Part shown: positions 34,130 to 42,248 of the stretch, piece by piece
How positions within the stretch are numbered: position 1 is the first letter of the stretch
Layout of the letters: every line of letters starts with the position of its first letter
Source of the DNA: Syntrophales bacterium
GTDB taxonomy: Bacteria > Desulfobacterota > Syntrophia > Syntrophales > PHBD01
NCBI GenBank assembly: GCA_035363115.1
Contig: DAOSEM010000006.1
Coordinates: 124,001-188,000 of the forward strand
DNA length: 64,000 bases
Direction of reading: 5' to 3'
The notes under the pieces: generated by a model
Told to the model about the DNA's origin: nothing
Seen by the model: only the letters and a program-made list of their open reading frames with translations
The model's database searches: none
Made by a program: the position numbers and the translations under genes

Positions 34130-35047
34130 TCAATCCAGCACGATCATGACGCGGCACTTCTGCATGAACGCCACGTTCTCCTTGACGGAGCGGAGCTTCT
34201 GCGCATCGTCGCCGGCGATCTTCAGGTCCGATTTGCCCGCCCCCTCGGCACTCAGGGCCTTGACGGTGAGCGGATTGTTCGTCACCCGGGGGTTTCCCTG
34301 GGCGGCGGAGAGATCCCTGGCGTAGCCGCTGATTCCCTGCTGAATGGCGAATTCCTTGTTCACCACGAGGGTCCCGTACACTTCCTTCCCGTTCTCGTCG
34401 AAGACCTTGGGGGACATGGCGGGACGGGCGCCGAGGCCCCGGGCGTCAATGACCAGTCCCGTGAAAATGTCATCCGACTTTCCGGGTTTCGGCCTCACGG
34501 GCGGGGGCGGCGGATCGGTCTTCTTGTCGTCGGTGATCGCCTTCGGCAGGATCGTCCGGACGAAGGTACCGGACATGGACATCCGAACGGTCACTTCCAC
34601 GGTCCCGTCGGACATGTACTCCCGGTTGGTCACCTTGGCGTTCTTCACGAGGCCGGAGACGCTCGCCTGAATGACGTCGCTCTCGGTGACGAAATCCTTC
34701 ACGGTGGTCTGAGAGTCGATCTGGACCCCCTTGGTCACCTCCAGGAGGTTCCGGTAGGCGTCCACCTGGGCGGCCCGGAGAGCCATCGGCCGCGCCTGCG
34801 GCTTGCCGTAGTATTTCTCGGGAGGAGCGCCGATCCCCACGGCCTCGATGTAGCCTTCCTCATAGTTGATGAGCCCCTTCCCGTCCGGCGTGGTTTCCGC
34901 CACCTTGGCCTCGATGATCTTGTTCCACTTGTCCAGGGTTACCTTGCCGTCCCCCGCCGCCTGCCCCTGCTGGCAGAAACCGGCACCGGCCAGTACGAAC
35001 ATCGCAGCCGCGAGGACACCCGCGAAAACCAGAACCTTCGATCTCAT
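34130..35047 (-). CDS. Exported LPP20/FlgT-like protein
   Basis: A 305-residue protein with a signal peptide (about 1-25, cleavage near GFCQQ). The following part has RPMALRAAQVDAYRNLLEVTKGVQIDSQTTVKDFVTESDVIQASVSGLVKNAKVTNREYMSDGTVEVTVRMSMSG, which is the pattern of the LPP20/FlgT-N domain: an A-x-x-A-A-x-x-D-A-x-R-N-L-x-E helix, then strands. A proline-rich linker (about 178-190) leads to a second domain (IFTGLVIDARGLGARPAMSPKVFDENGKEVYG) that I recognise from similar exported proteins but cannot name. It is periplasmic or outer-membrane associated. It lies 106 nt after the large lipoprotein gene, so the two may form an envelope pair. Confidence 0.75.
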   Translation of the reverse strand: MRSKVLVFAGVLAAAMFVLAGAGFCQQGQAAGDGKVTLDKWNKIIEAKVAETTPDGKGLINYEEGYIEAVGIGAPPEKYYGKPQARPMALRAAQVDAYRNLLEVTKGVQIDSQTTVKDFVTESDVIQASVSGLVKNAKVTNREYMSDGTVEVTVRMSMSGTFVRTILPKAITDDKKTDPPPPPVRPKPGKSDDIFTGLVIDARGLGARPAMSPKVFDENGKEVYGTLVVNKEFAIQQGISGYARDLSAAQGNPRVTNNPLTVKALSAEGAGKSDLKIAGDDAQKLRSVKENVAFMQKCRVMIVLD

Positions 35048-35153
35048 GTCAACCTCCTGATGATGGTCAAATCGATTTTGTTCACGTCGGGGTGGGAGGG
35101 TAACACAAAGCTTTTTCCCAATTCAAGGAGGAAAAAGGCACCCTCCCCCCGCT

Positions 35154-37925
35154 CTATTTCCGCTCCCGGAAGGCCTCCGGCTCCGGTTTTACGAGCCAGG
35201 GGCTGATATTTACGTTCTTTTCCGGGTCGCCGAAGATCATGCGCATGTCCGGCGGGCTCTTTCCCCACCAGTTGTTCCGGGCATCGATGTACAGGGACGA
35301 GAAGCTCTGGATGGCCACCTCGTTCTTTTCAAAATTGTTCCGCTGGATCAGGGGACGCGACGTCCCGACGCACTTGACGGCGCCCTCCCCCCGGTTTCCC
35401 GTGAAGGTGCTGAAGGAAATGGTCGGGGAGGCGTCGTTCCGGCAGAAGACCCCGCACTGGCTGCTGTCGGCCACGTGGCAGTGGCTGATCTCGGGACTGC
35501 CGAAGTGGATGTCGAAGGCCGTCTCGGCGTACTTCACGATGCACCAGGAGAAGGTGCTGTTGACCGCCGTGGATTTCGCCAGCCGGAAGGCGCTGGAATA
35601 GAACCCCGGCGAAGGGGACGTCCCGGAAGCAGTGAACAGGATCGGCAGATCCCGGGTCCCCCGGGCGATCACTCCCCCGTTCTCGGCCACGATGGCCGTG
35701 TTCCGGTCGAACAGGACCGTGACGCCCCGCTCGATGGTCAGGACGGCGCCCCCGTCGAGGATCACGTCGCTGGTGACGGTGTAGGGGCTGTTCGACTGGA
35801 TCAGGAAGCCATTCGCCGTGATACGCCCGCCGATCCGGGAGGACAGGATCGGAAGCTCCAGGGATTTTCCACCCGGCCAGGGGGCGTTCAGGATGCTCTG
35901 AACGTCCACTTTCCCCTGGACCCCCGCCAGCACGTCCGGTCCCCGGGTGCTTCCCCACCAGTTGCCATGAGCCTTTACGGAATCGCCCGTGGCGGGAGCC
36001 TGGATATTGAAGGGCAGGTTGTCCGTGACGTTGTTTTCCGAGATGGCCGGATTTCCCCCCGCCAGGACGATTCCGGACCCGCGGTTCCGGGAAACGCTGT
36101 TCCTCAGGATCGCCGGGGCCGCCCTCTCCACGAGGATACCCGCGTTCAGGTTGTCCTCGATGGCGTTGTCCGCCACCAGGGGGGCCGCTCCGTCGATGGC
36201 GACGACGGCCGACTGCAGGTTCCGGGATATCCGGGATTTCAGCAGGCGCGGCTTGGAGAAGACCCCGGAGGCCCGGAAGGCCGTGGTGTTCTCCGTCAGC
36301 TCCGACGACTCCACAACGGGCGACGACGCCTCGCAGTCGATTGCCCGCCGGGCGTTCCGGATCCGGACGTAACCCAGGTCATTCACCTTGTCCTTCACGT
36401 TCCGGAAGCGGATGCCAGGCCAGGTATTCCCTTCCCGGGCGGAGTCGAAGACGATGATCCGTTCCGAGTCGCCCCGGGCCAACAACCGCCCCTCCACGAG
36501 GAGTGGCGCATCCTCGGAGCGGATCTCCGTGCCGGGCTGGATGGTCAGAACCGCCTGGTCCCGGACCGTCACCGGCCCCGTCATGACGTAGGGACTGGCG
36601 CCGGCGTGCCAGGTCGTGTCGGCGTCGATGACCCCCTTGACCGGCGTGGGCCCCGGAGCCACGGGCATCCCGGCGACGGCGTCCTTCCGCAGGCTCTCGT
36701 TCCCCGCCAGGTCCATGGCCGTTACCTGGTAATAATAGGATGTCCCGTTCTGGAGGGAGGGATCCCGATCCGTGAACTCGGTGAACTCGGTCTTCGCCAC
36801 CTCGACGAAGCCGCTCAGGGGGGTGGCGCTCCGGTAGACGCGGTACCCCGCCAGGTCCGGATCGGCGGACTTGTTCCAGCGGAGCTGGACGATGCGGTCC
36901 TTCCCCACGGCGACCACGTTCGCCGGGGCATCGGGCGGCGTCGTCTTGAGGGTCACGGTCCCGACGGCGTCGACCCACTCGGAGAAGTTGCCCGGATCGT
37001 TCGCCAGGGCCAGCCTTCCGGTGATGATGGCCTGTCGGACATTGTCCCCCGGAACCACCCGGTAGGTCCCCAGGTACCACCCCGGCTCGGTCTCCTGCAT
37101 GTCGATGTGCTTCCGGTAATCCCCGATGGAGAAGGAGGCCAGCATCTTCGGCGCTCCCTGGAGGACCACCTTGATCTCGTCGCCCGCCTTCTTCGGCAGG
37201 TTTTTCGTGTCCTGGGTCAGGAGCGTGATGGAGGGCGGCCGGAGCGCCTCCGCCAGGCTCGGCACCGGGATGGTCTTCACCATGTCGCGGAAGAGGTCGT
37301 CGCAGGCTCGAAGCAGCTGGATGTCTCGCATGTTGAGGGACGTGGCGATGACGACGGCCACGATCCCCACGGGGGTCGTGGAGATGCCGCCCTCATGGAT
37401 CCGGGCGGTATGCTTGCCGCTCCAGAGGAAATGCCCCGTCTTCGTGTCGTACATCTTTACCTCGGCCCCCACGGAGACCTGGGAGTAGAGGGCCAGGAAA
37501 AGCTTGTCGAAGTTGGAGACGGTTCCGTAGACGACCGCGTCGACGCCGAGGATCTTTCCCAGCTCCTGGGGGGTCTTCTTCGCCAGTTCCTTCGGGTCTC
37601 CCATCAGGTCCGCCTTGCGGAGGAGGCTGTCGACCCGCTGAATCTGCATGTCTGCAAACGGCAGGGAACTGAAGTGGTTGTAGAACCCCCGGCGGACCTC
37701 CTCGGACCCCTTCTGGCTGTCAGCCTCGTTGACGAAGGGAAGGACGGCCACCGTCCTGGGCATGTTTTTGGCCATGAACGGATCGGTCTTGTAGGTGCCC
37801 TCGAACAGGCTCCGGATCGGCGGGGTGATCACCGTGCTCTCGGTGACGACGGCGCATCCCTGGCCGACCAGCAACAGCAGAGCGACCGTCAGGATCTTCC
37901 ACGGTACAGGATGCCTCGCATTCAT
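35154..37925 (-). CDS. Large lipoprotein: GNA1162-like domain, FN3 domain and right-handed beta-helix
   Basis: A 923-residue envelope protein. The signal helix ends in lipobox VGQGC (Cys24). Residues about 40-215 resemble the GNA1162/DUF799 lipoprotein domain (RTVAVLPFVNEADSQKGSEEVRRGFYNHFSSLPFADMQIQRVDSLL; LGVDAVVYGTVSNFDKLFLALYSQVSVGAEVKMYD). About 310-405 is a fibronectin type III domain (PPDAPANVVAVGKDRIVQLRWNKSADPDLAGYRVYRS). About 420-915 is a parallel beta-helix made of short repeats, with two NWWG turns (GNWWGSTRGPDV; NNWWGKSPPDM). It should sit in the outer membrane, with the helix binding polysaccharide or protein. The start follows AAGGAGG. I know no protein with exactly this order. 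Confidence 0.8.
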   Translation of the reverse strand: MNARHPVPWKILTVALLLLVGQGCAVVTESTVITPPIRSLFEGTYKTDPFMAKNMPRTVAVLPFVNEADSQKGSEEVRRGFYNHFSSLPFADMQIQRVDSLLRKADLMGDPKELAKKTPQELGKILGVDAVVYGTVSNFDKLFLALYSQVSVGAEVKMYDTKTGHFLWSGKHTARIHEGGISTTPVGIVAVVIATSLNMRDIQLLRACDDLFRDMVKTIPVPSLAEALRPPSITLLTQDTKNLPKKAGDEIKVVLQGAPKMLASFSIGDYRKHIDMQETEPGWYLGTYRVVPGDNVRQAIITGRLALANDPGNFSEWVDAVGTVTLKTTPPDAPANVVAVGKDRIVQLRWNKSADPDLAGYRVYRSATPLSGFVEVAKTEFTEFTDRDPSLQNGTSYYYQVTAMDLAGNESLRKDAVAGMPVAPGPTPVKGVIDADTTWHAGASPYVMTGPVTVRDQAVLTIQPGTEIRSEDAPLLVEGRLLARGDSERIIVFDSAREGNTWPGIRFRNVKDKVNDLGYVRIRNARRAIDCEASSPVVESSELTENTTAFRASGVFSKPRLLKSRISRNLQSAVVAIDGAAPLVADNAIEDNLNAGILVERAAPAILRNSVSRNRGSGIVLAGGNPAISENNVTDNLPFNIQAPATGDSVKAHGNWWGSTRGPDVLAGVQGKVDVQSILNAPWPGGKSLELPILSSRIGGRITANGFLIQSNSPYTVTSDVILDGGAVLTIERGVTVLFDRNTAIVAENGGVIARGTRDLPILFTASGTSPSPGFYSSAFRLAKSTAVNSTFSWCIVKYAETAFDIHFGSPEISHCHVADSSQCGVFCRNDASPTISFSTFTGNRGEGAVKCVGTSRPLIQRNNFEKNEVAIQSFSSLYIDARNNWWGKSPPDMRMIFGDPEKNVNISPWLVKPEPEAFRERK

Positions 37926-38028
37926 GTCTCCTCCTTGAAGAACCGTGTCTTTGGCTCCGGCCTGTTGCATCCGGGGATTCGGTGCCGCCCCCATGTCGCT
38001 TTCCGCGCCGGAAGAATCCCTCTTCCCT

Positions 38029-38796
38029 TCATTCCTCCCGGACGAGGGACAGGACATTCCCCCCGTTTCCCGGGTATGCCTCCCCGTGCCCCGGGTAGAG
38101 GACGCCTGGGGACAATTCCGCTTTCAACCAATGGAAAGAGCGCACGATTTCCTCTCTCTGCCAGCAGAAGCGATTCAGTCGGGGGCCCCGTGCCCCGTCG
38201 AGATGCAGGATCGTGTCGCCCGTAAGCAGCCGCCTCTCCTCCTCGTGGTACAGGCAGATGGAATCTTCCGTGTGTCCCGGGGTCTCCAGGACCTCCCATC
38301 CTCCGAATCCGAGTGGATACCGCTTCCGCCCAGCCCCGTCCAGCGGAAAAATCCTGTCCGGATCCACCCCGATGTCGTGGTGGTCCCGCAGGAACGGCAG
38401 CGGGATCCCCGCCAGGGGACCGAAGTTCAGGTGGGATGTGCGGCGTACATAGGACAGCGATCCGGCGGCGGCGGAGAGAAACCCCGTACCCCATCCCCCA
38501 AGACGGCAGAGTTTCCGCTGTCCCTTCAGGTACTGCACCGCCAGGGGGTGGAGACAAACCTTCGTGCCGGGGGGACAGAATTCCAGGAAACGGGCCACCC
38601 CCCCGATGTGGTCGACATGAAAGTGGGTGGCCAGGACCATGCGCACCTGGGCCAGGGACACCCCCGGCAGATCGGTGATGAAGCGGACCGCGTCGTCCGC
38701 CGCGCCGACGCTGCCGACATCGACCACCGCCAGGCCTTCACGGTCCGACAGGACATAACAGCGGGCGAACCCGCAGGGGGGAAGGCAATGGACCAT
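38029..38796 (-). CDS. MBL-fold metallo-hydrolase
   Basis: A 255-residue metallo-beta-lactamase-fold protein. The metal motif is THFHVDHIGG (about 57-66), with further ligands in ETPGHTEDS, LLTGDTI and YPGHGEAYPG. This is an intact glyoxalase II-like dinuclear site. A cysteine-rich insert (KVCLHPLAVQYLKGQRKLCRLGGWGTGFL) lies between motifs. The substrate is unknown and hydrolysis of a thioester or similar is likely. It stands alone, between the large lipoprotein gene and rfbD. Confidence 0.85.
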   Translation of the reverse strand: MVHCLPPCGFARCYVLSDREGLAVVDVGSVGAADDAVRFITDLPGVSLAQVRMVLATHFHVDHIGGVARFLEFCPPGTKVCLHPLAVQYLKGQRKLCRLGGWGTGFLSAAAGSLSYVRRTSHLNFGPLAGIPLPFLRDHHDIGVDPDRIFPLDGAGRKRYPLGFGGWEVLETPGHTEDSICLYHEEERRLLTGDTILHLDGARGPRLNRFCWQREEIVRSFHWLKAELSPGVLYPGHGEAYPGNGGNVLSLVREE

Positions 38797-39145
38797 GTCA
38801 CTCCATCGGGGATTCTGGATTCACCGCAGCCTTCATGGATACAGGGCGGAGTCCGGCGGGGTCCCGTTCCATGCGGCACAGGGAAAGCGGTTCCTGCGGG
38901 GCGGGGAGACCGGTACGGAATGATCGCCGGCAAAACAGGGTGGATGCGGGATAAAATGCGAGAGGGGCGGTCGTCAGGACCGCCCGGACCTTACGGTTCA
39001 TGGCATGCGCTCCGTGCCTTGGGAAAAGAGCCATGGCGCTGGGTTTGGATTGGATGACCCGACGAGGGCGAAAATATACGAAGGTTCCCCCGGGGTGTCA
39101 AGGCGAATGTCCTCACCGGTCAGGATCGCAGGATGATCCGCCGGG
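38797..39145. other. Intergenic region with one doubtful small frame
   Basis: 349 bases without a gene I can support. A minus-strand frame at 38798-39001 (67 residues, MNRKVRAVLTTAPLAF...) ends a few bases before the MBL gene. Its composition is not protein-like, its ribosome-binding site is weak, and no family is recognised. No clear terminator was seen after rfbD. Confidence 0.5.
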
Positions 39146-40021
39146 TCAGTGCCGGGGCACGTTGGGATCGGCCGGATAGCCGGTATGGGACAGGTACTCC
39201 GCAAGGGCCAGGTGCCAGAAGCGGAGGGTCTTGCCCGTCGCATCCAGGAATTTCCTGCCGGAGAGAATGCTGTACCGCGGACGGACCGCCGGCCGGGGAA
39301 AGCGCTCCGTGGGCACCGGCGACACGGACACCCCCGTTTTCCCGGCCATCTCCAGGATCTTGCAGGCGAATCCATACCAGCTCACGGACCCCCGGTTCGT
39401 TACGTGAAAGACCCCCCGGTACCCCCCTTCCAAGAGCAGGTTGACCGCCCCGGCCAGGTCCCAGGAATAGGTCGGGCAGCCCACCTGGTCGTCCACCACA
39501 TCCAGTTGGCTCGTAACGGCCGCCTTCTCCAGGATGGTGCGGACGAAGTTCTTTCCGCGCCGCCCGTAAAGCCAGGAGGTCCGGATCAGAAGGGCGTTTT
39601 CCGTCGTCTCCATCAGCAGGCGCTCCCCCTCGAGCTTGGATTCACCGTAAACGTTCAGGGGTGCGCCGGGATCGTCCTCCACGTAGGGCGAGCCTTTCCG
39701 GCCGTCGAAAATGTAGTCCGTGCTGAAGTGGACGACCCGGATCCCCCGTTCCCGGCACGCCAGGGCGATGTTCTCGATCCCCCGCGCGTTGACGGCAAAG
39801 CAGCCCTCCCGGTCGGATTCGCATCCGTCCACGTTGGTATAGGCGGCGGCATTGACGACGGCATCCGGGGCCGCCTCCACGACGGCCTCGCGGCAGGCCT
39901 CCCGGGACGTGATGTCCAGTTCGTCGACGTCCTTGCCGGTCGCGTCATGGCCCGCCATGGTGAAGCGGTTCATCAGGTCGCTGCCGAGCATCCCCTTGTG
40001 GCCGATGACCAGGATGTTCAT
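39146..40021 (-). CDS. rfbD: dTDP-4-dehydrorhamnose reductase
   Basis: A 291-residue extended SDR that makes dTDP-L-rhamnose for surface polysaccharide. The cofactor loop is GHKGMLGSDL (7-16). VVNAAAYTNVDGCESD and HFSTDYIFDGRKGSPYVEDD follow. The catalytic YxxxK is in NVYGESKLEGE. DVVDDQVGCPTYSWDLA and RPRYSILSGRKF are the RfbD-specific C-terminal motifs. The start overlaps the truA stop by 4 nt (ATGA). rfbA, rfbB and rfbC are not adjacent, which is unusual. Confidence 0.93.
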   Translation of the reverse strand: MNILVIGHKGMLGSDLMNRFTMAGHDATGKDVDELDITSREACREAVVEAAPDAVVNAAAYTNVDGCESDREGCFAVNARGIENIALACRERGIRVVHFSTDYIFDGRKGSPYVEDDPGAPLNVYGESKLEGERLLMETTENALLIRTSWLYGRRGKNFVRTILEKAAVTSQLDVVDDQVGCPTYSWDLAGAVNLLLEGGYRGVFHVTNRGSVSWYGFACKILEMAGKTGVSVSPVPTERFPRPAVRPRYSILSGRKFLDATGKTLRFWHLALAEYLSHTGYPADPNVPRH

Positions 40022-40758
40022 TCGTACCGGACCTCCTTGAGAAACAGCCCCCGGGCGGGGGCGGTGATGCCGGCGGCGGCCCGGTCCCTTGCCGACAGGA
40101 CGGCCGGGATGTCGCCGGGTTGTCTGCGTCCCTTGCCGACCTCGACCAGCGTGCCGGCGATAATCCGGACCATGTAGCGCAGAAATCCTTCCGCCTCCAC
40201 GGTGATGCCGATGAAATCCTCCCGGTTCCGGGCAACGGAGATTTCACGGATCGTGCGGACCCGGTGGGGGGCGTCGGAGTGAATCGTGCTGAAGGACGTG
40301 AAGTCGTGGGTGCCGACCAGGTGCGCCGCCGCCTCCTGCATGGCCGCCACATCGAGGGGCTGAAAGATCTCCCAGGCGTAGCTCCGGTACAGGGCGGAGC
40401 GGACGGGACGGTTCAGGATCCGGTAAAGGTAGACCTTGCCGGTGGCGCTGTGGCGGGCATGGAAATCATCCGGGGCCTCGTCGAGCCGGATCACCGCGAT
40501 GTCCCCGGGCAGAAGGCTGTTGAGGCCCAGGAGAAAATTGCGCACCGGGATCGCCGAGGCCGTCCGGAAATGGGCCACCTGGGCCAGGGCGTGGACACCC
40601 GCGTCGGTCCGGCCGGAGCCGATCACTTTCACGGTCTCGCCGGTCATGACGGCGACCTTCTCCTCCAGGACCTGCTGGATCGACAGGCCGTTCTTCTGGC
40701 GCTGCCAGCCGGCGTAGGCCGTTCCGTCGTATTCGAGGATCATCCGGATGTTTCGCAT
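40018..40758 (-). CDS. truA: tRNA pseudouridine(38-40) synthase
   Basis: A 246-residue enzyme isomerising uridines 38-40 of the anticodon arm. The catalytic motif GSGRTDAGVHALAQVAHF contains the nucleophilic Asp. ILEYDGTAYAGWQRQ, ARHSATGKVYLYRIL and GFLRYMVRIIAGTLVEVGKG are also conserved. The start MRNIRMILEYDG at 40758 matches the family but sits only 5 nt after the T-run of a terminator-like hairpin, so no separate ribosome-binding site remains. It is translationally coupled to rfbD by a 4-nt overlap. Confidence 0.94.
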   Translation of the reverse strand: MRNIRMILEYDGTAYAGWQRQKNGLSIQQVLEEKVAVMTGETVKVIGSGRTDAGVHALAQVAHFRTASAIPVRNFLLGLNSLLPGDIAVIRLDEAPDDFHARHSATGKVYLYRILNRPVRSALYRSYAWEIFQPLDVAAMQEAAAHLVGTHDFTSFSTIHSDAPHRVRTIREISVARNREDFIGITVEAEGFLRYMVRIIAGTLVEVGKGRRQPGDIPAVLSARDRAAAGITAPARGLFLKEVRYE

Positions 40759-40763
40759 GGGGA

Positions 40764-40790
40764 CAAAAAAAGGGGAAGGATTCCTTCCCC
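40764..40790 (-). terminator. Terminator-like hairpin between pgk and truA
   Basis: On the minus strand GGGGAAGGA and TCCTTCCCC (40772-40790) form a compact stem followed by seven T (40764-40771). It ends 5 nt before the truA start codon and lies 33 nt after the pgk stop. The stem also contains the only purine-rich ribosome-binding-like sequence for truA. Confidence 0.75.
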
Positions 40791-40823
40791 TTGCTGGTTC
40801 TGATTCGACGGTTCCCGGTCCTC

Positions 40824-42023
40824 CTATGAACGGACCGCCGTCCCGCACTCCTCCAGAGCTGCGATCCCCGGGAGGACCTTCCCCTCCAGGAGCTCCAGGG
40901 AGGCCCCGCCGCCGGTTGAAATATACGTGATCTTGTCGCTCTCGCCGGCCTTGTGGATGGCGACGTCGGTGTCGCCCCCGCCGACGATGGTCAGGGCGTA
41001 GGAGTTGGCCACGCTGTGTGCCAGTGCCGCCGTTCCCCGGCCGAATGCGTCGATCTCGAAGACCCCCATGGGGCCGTTCCAGACGATTGTCTTGGCATTG
41101 GCCAGGGCCTCCGAGAAGAGGGTGATCGTCGCCGGCCCGATGTCGAGGCCCATCCAGTGGGCGTTCATCTCCTGCACCGGAACGATCTTCGTCTCGGCCT
41201 CGGCGCTTTTCTCCTCGGCAATGACGACGTCGATGGGCAGGTAGAACTTGACGCCGCGCTCTTTCGCCGCGGCCAGGATCTCCTCGGCTTTCGGGATGAG
41301 CTCATCCTCCACGATGGACTTGCCGACGTGGTAGCCGAGGGCCTTGAGGAACGTGAAGGCCATACCGCCGCCGACGATCATCTTGTCGACCTTCGTTGCG
41401 AGGTTGCTCAGCGCCGCCAGTTTGTCGGAGACCTTGGAGCCGCCGACGATGAAGACGAAGGGCCGCGGCGGGTTGTCGATGACCTTCTGGAAGTAGTTCA
41501 TCTCCTTCTTGATGAGGAATCCGGCCCCGCACTCGGGGACGAAGCGCGTGATGGCCACGTTGGAGGCATGGCTCCGGTGGGCGTTCCCGAAGGCGTCGTC
41601 GATGTAGACGTCCGCCAGGGCGGCCAGCTCGCGGGCGAAGGCCTCGTCGTTCTTCTCCTCCTCCGGGTGAAAGCGGAGGTTTTCCAGGAGGATGACGTCT
41701 CCCGGGTTCATGCCGGCAACCAGCTGCCGGACGTCATCGCCGATGCAGTCGCCGGCCATCTTCACCTGCTTTTCCAGGAGCCGGGACAGGCGCTTGGCCA
41801 CCGGGGCCAGGCTGTACTGGGGGGCATGCTTTCCCTTGGGGCGTCCCAGGTGGGACATGATGACAACCTTCGCGCCCTCGTCAAGGGCGTAGTTGATGGT
41901 GGGAAGGGTCGACCGGATCCGGATGTCGTCGGTGATGTTGCCCGACCCGTCGAGGGGTACGTTGTAATCGAACCGGAAGAGGACCCTTTTCCCTTTGAGA
42001 TCCAGTGTGTCGATGAATTTCAC
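40824..42023 (-). CDS. pgk: Phosphoglycerate kinase
   Basis: A 399-residue glycolytic/gluconeogenic kinase. The N-terminal RFDYNVPLD, SHLGRPKG and LLENLRFHPEEEKND bind phosphoglycerate. FIVGGSKVSDKLAALSNLATKVDKMIVGGGMA and GPMGVFEIDAFGRGTAALA, then VGGGDTDVAIHKAGESDKITYISTGGGASLELLEGK, form the nucleotide side. The start is GTG at 42023, with AAGGAGGAG just upstream. No gap gene is adjacent. It is followed by a terminator, so it is probably monocistronic. Confidence 0.98.
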   Translation of the reverse strand: MKFIDTLDLKGKRVLFRFDYNVPLDGSGNITDDIRIRSTLPTINYALDEGAKVVIMSHLGRPKGKHAPQYSLAPVAKRLSRLLEKQVKMAGDCIGDDVRQLVAGMNPGDVILLENLRFHPEEEKNDEAFARELAALADVYIDDAFGNAHRSHASNVAITRFVPECGAGFLIKKEMNYFQKVIDNPPRPFVFIVGGSKVSDKLAALSNLATKVDKMIVGGGMAFTFLKALGYHVGKSIVEDELIPKAEEILAAAKERGVKFYLPIDVVIAEEKSAEAETKIVPVQEMNAHWMGLDIGPATITLFSEALANAKTIVWNGPMGVFEIDAFGRGTAALAHSVANSYALTIVGGGDTDVAIHKAGESDKITYISTGGGASLELLEGKVLPGIAALEECGTAVRS

Positions 42024-42076
42024 AGCTCCTCCTTGCCCATTTCACGCAGACGTGATAAAAGACAGCCGACTTCCGC

Positions 42077-42095
42077 GGAGAATCGCTTATTCTCC
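42077..42095. promoter_or_regulatory. Inverted repeat in the pgk/mmdA divergent region
   Basis: GGAGAAT (42077-42083), CGCTT, ATTCTCC (42089-42095): a perfect 7-bp inverted repeat with a 5-base spacer in the 225-base region between divergent pgk and mmdA. It could be an operator or a small hairpin. No known consensus fits. Confidence 0.35.
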
Positions 42096-42248
42096 ATTAA
42101 AAATCAGCTAGTTGGACGCGCTCCCGCCGATTGACCGGGACATATATATACCTCGAACCCTCCCCAGGTCAAGGCGGAAGTCGCCCGGACCCTCTGCACG
42201 GACATTGGTGTCTGTCACCGATCCAATACGAGAGAGAAGGAGACTGCA

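Noticed and set aside
35475..38225. Plus-strand frame opposite the large lipoprotein
   Set aside because: Antisense shadow. The minus-strand protein has a lipobox and clear domains.
38798..39001. Small minus-strand frame before the MBL gene
   Set aside because: Weak ribosome-binding site, non-protein-like composition and no recognisable similarity. Kept only as a remark in the gap entry.
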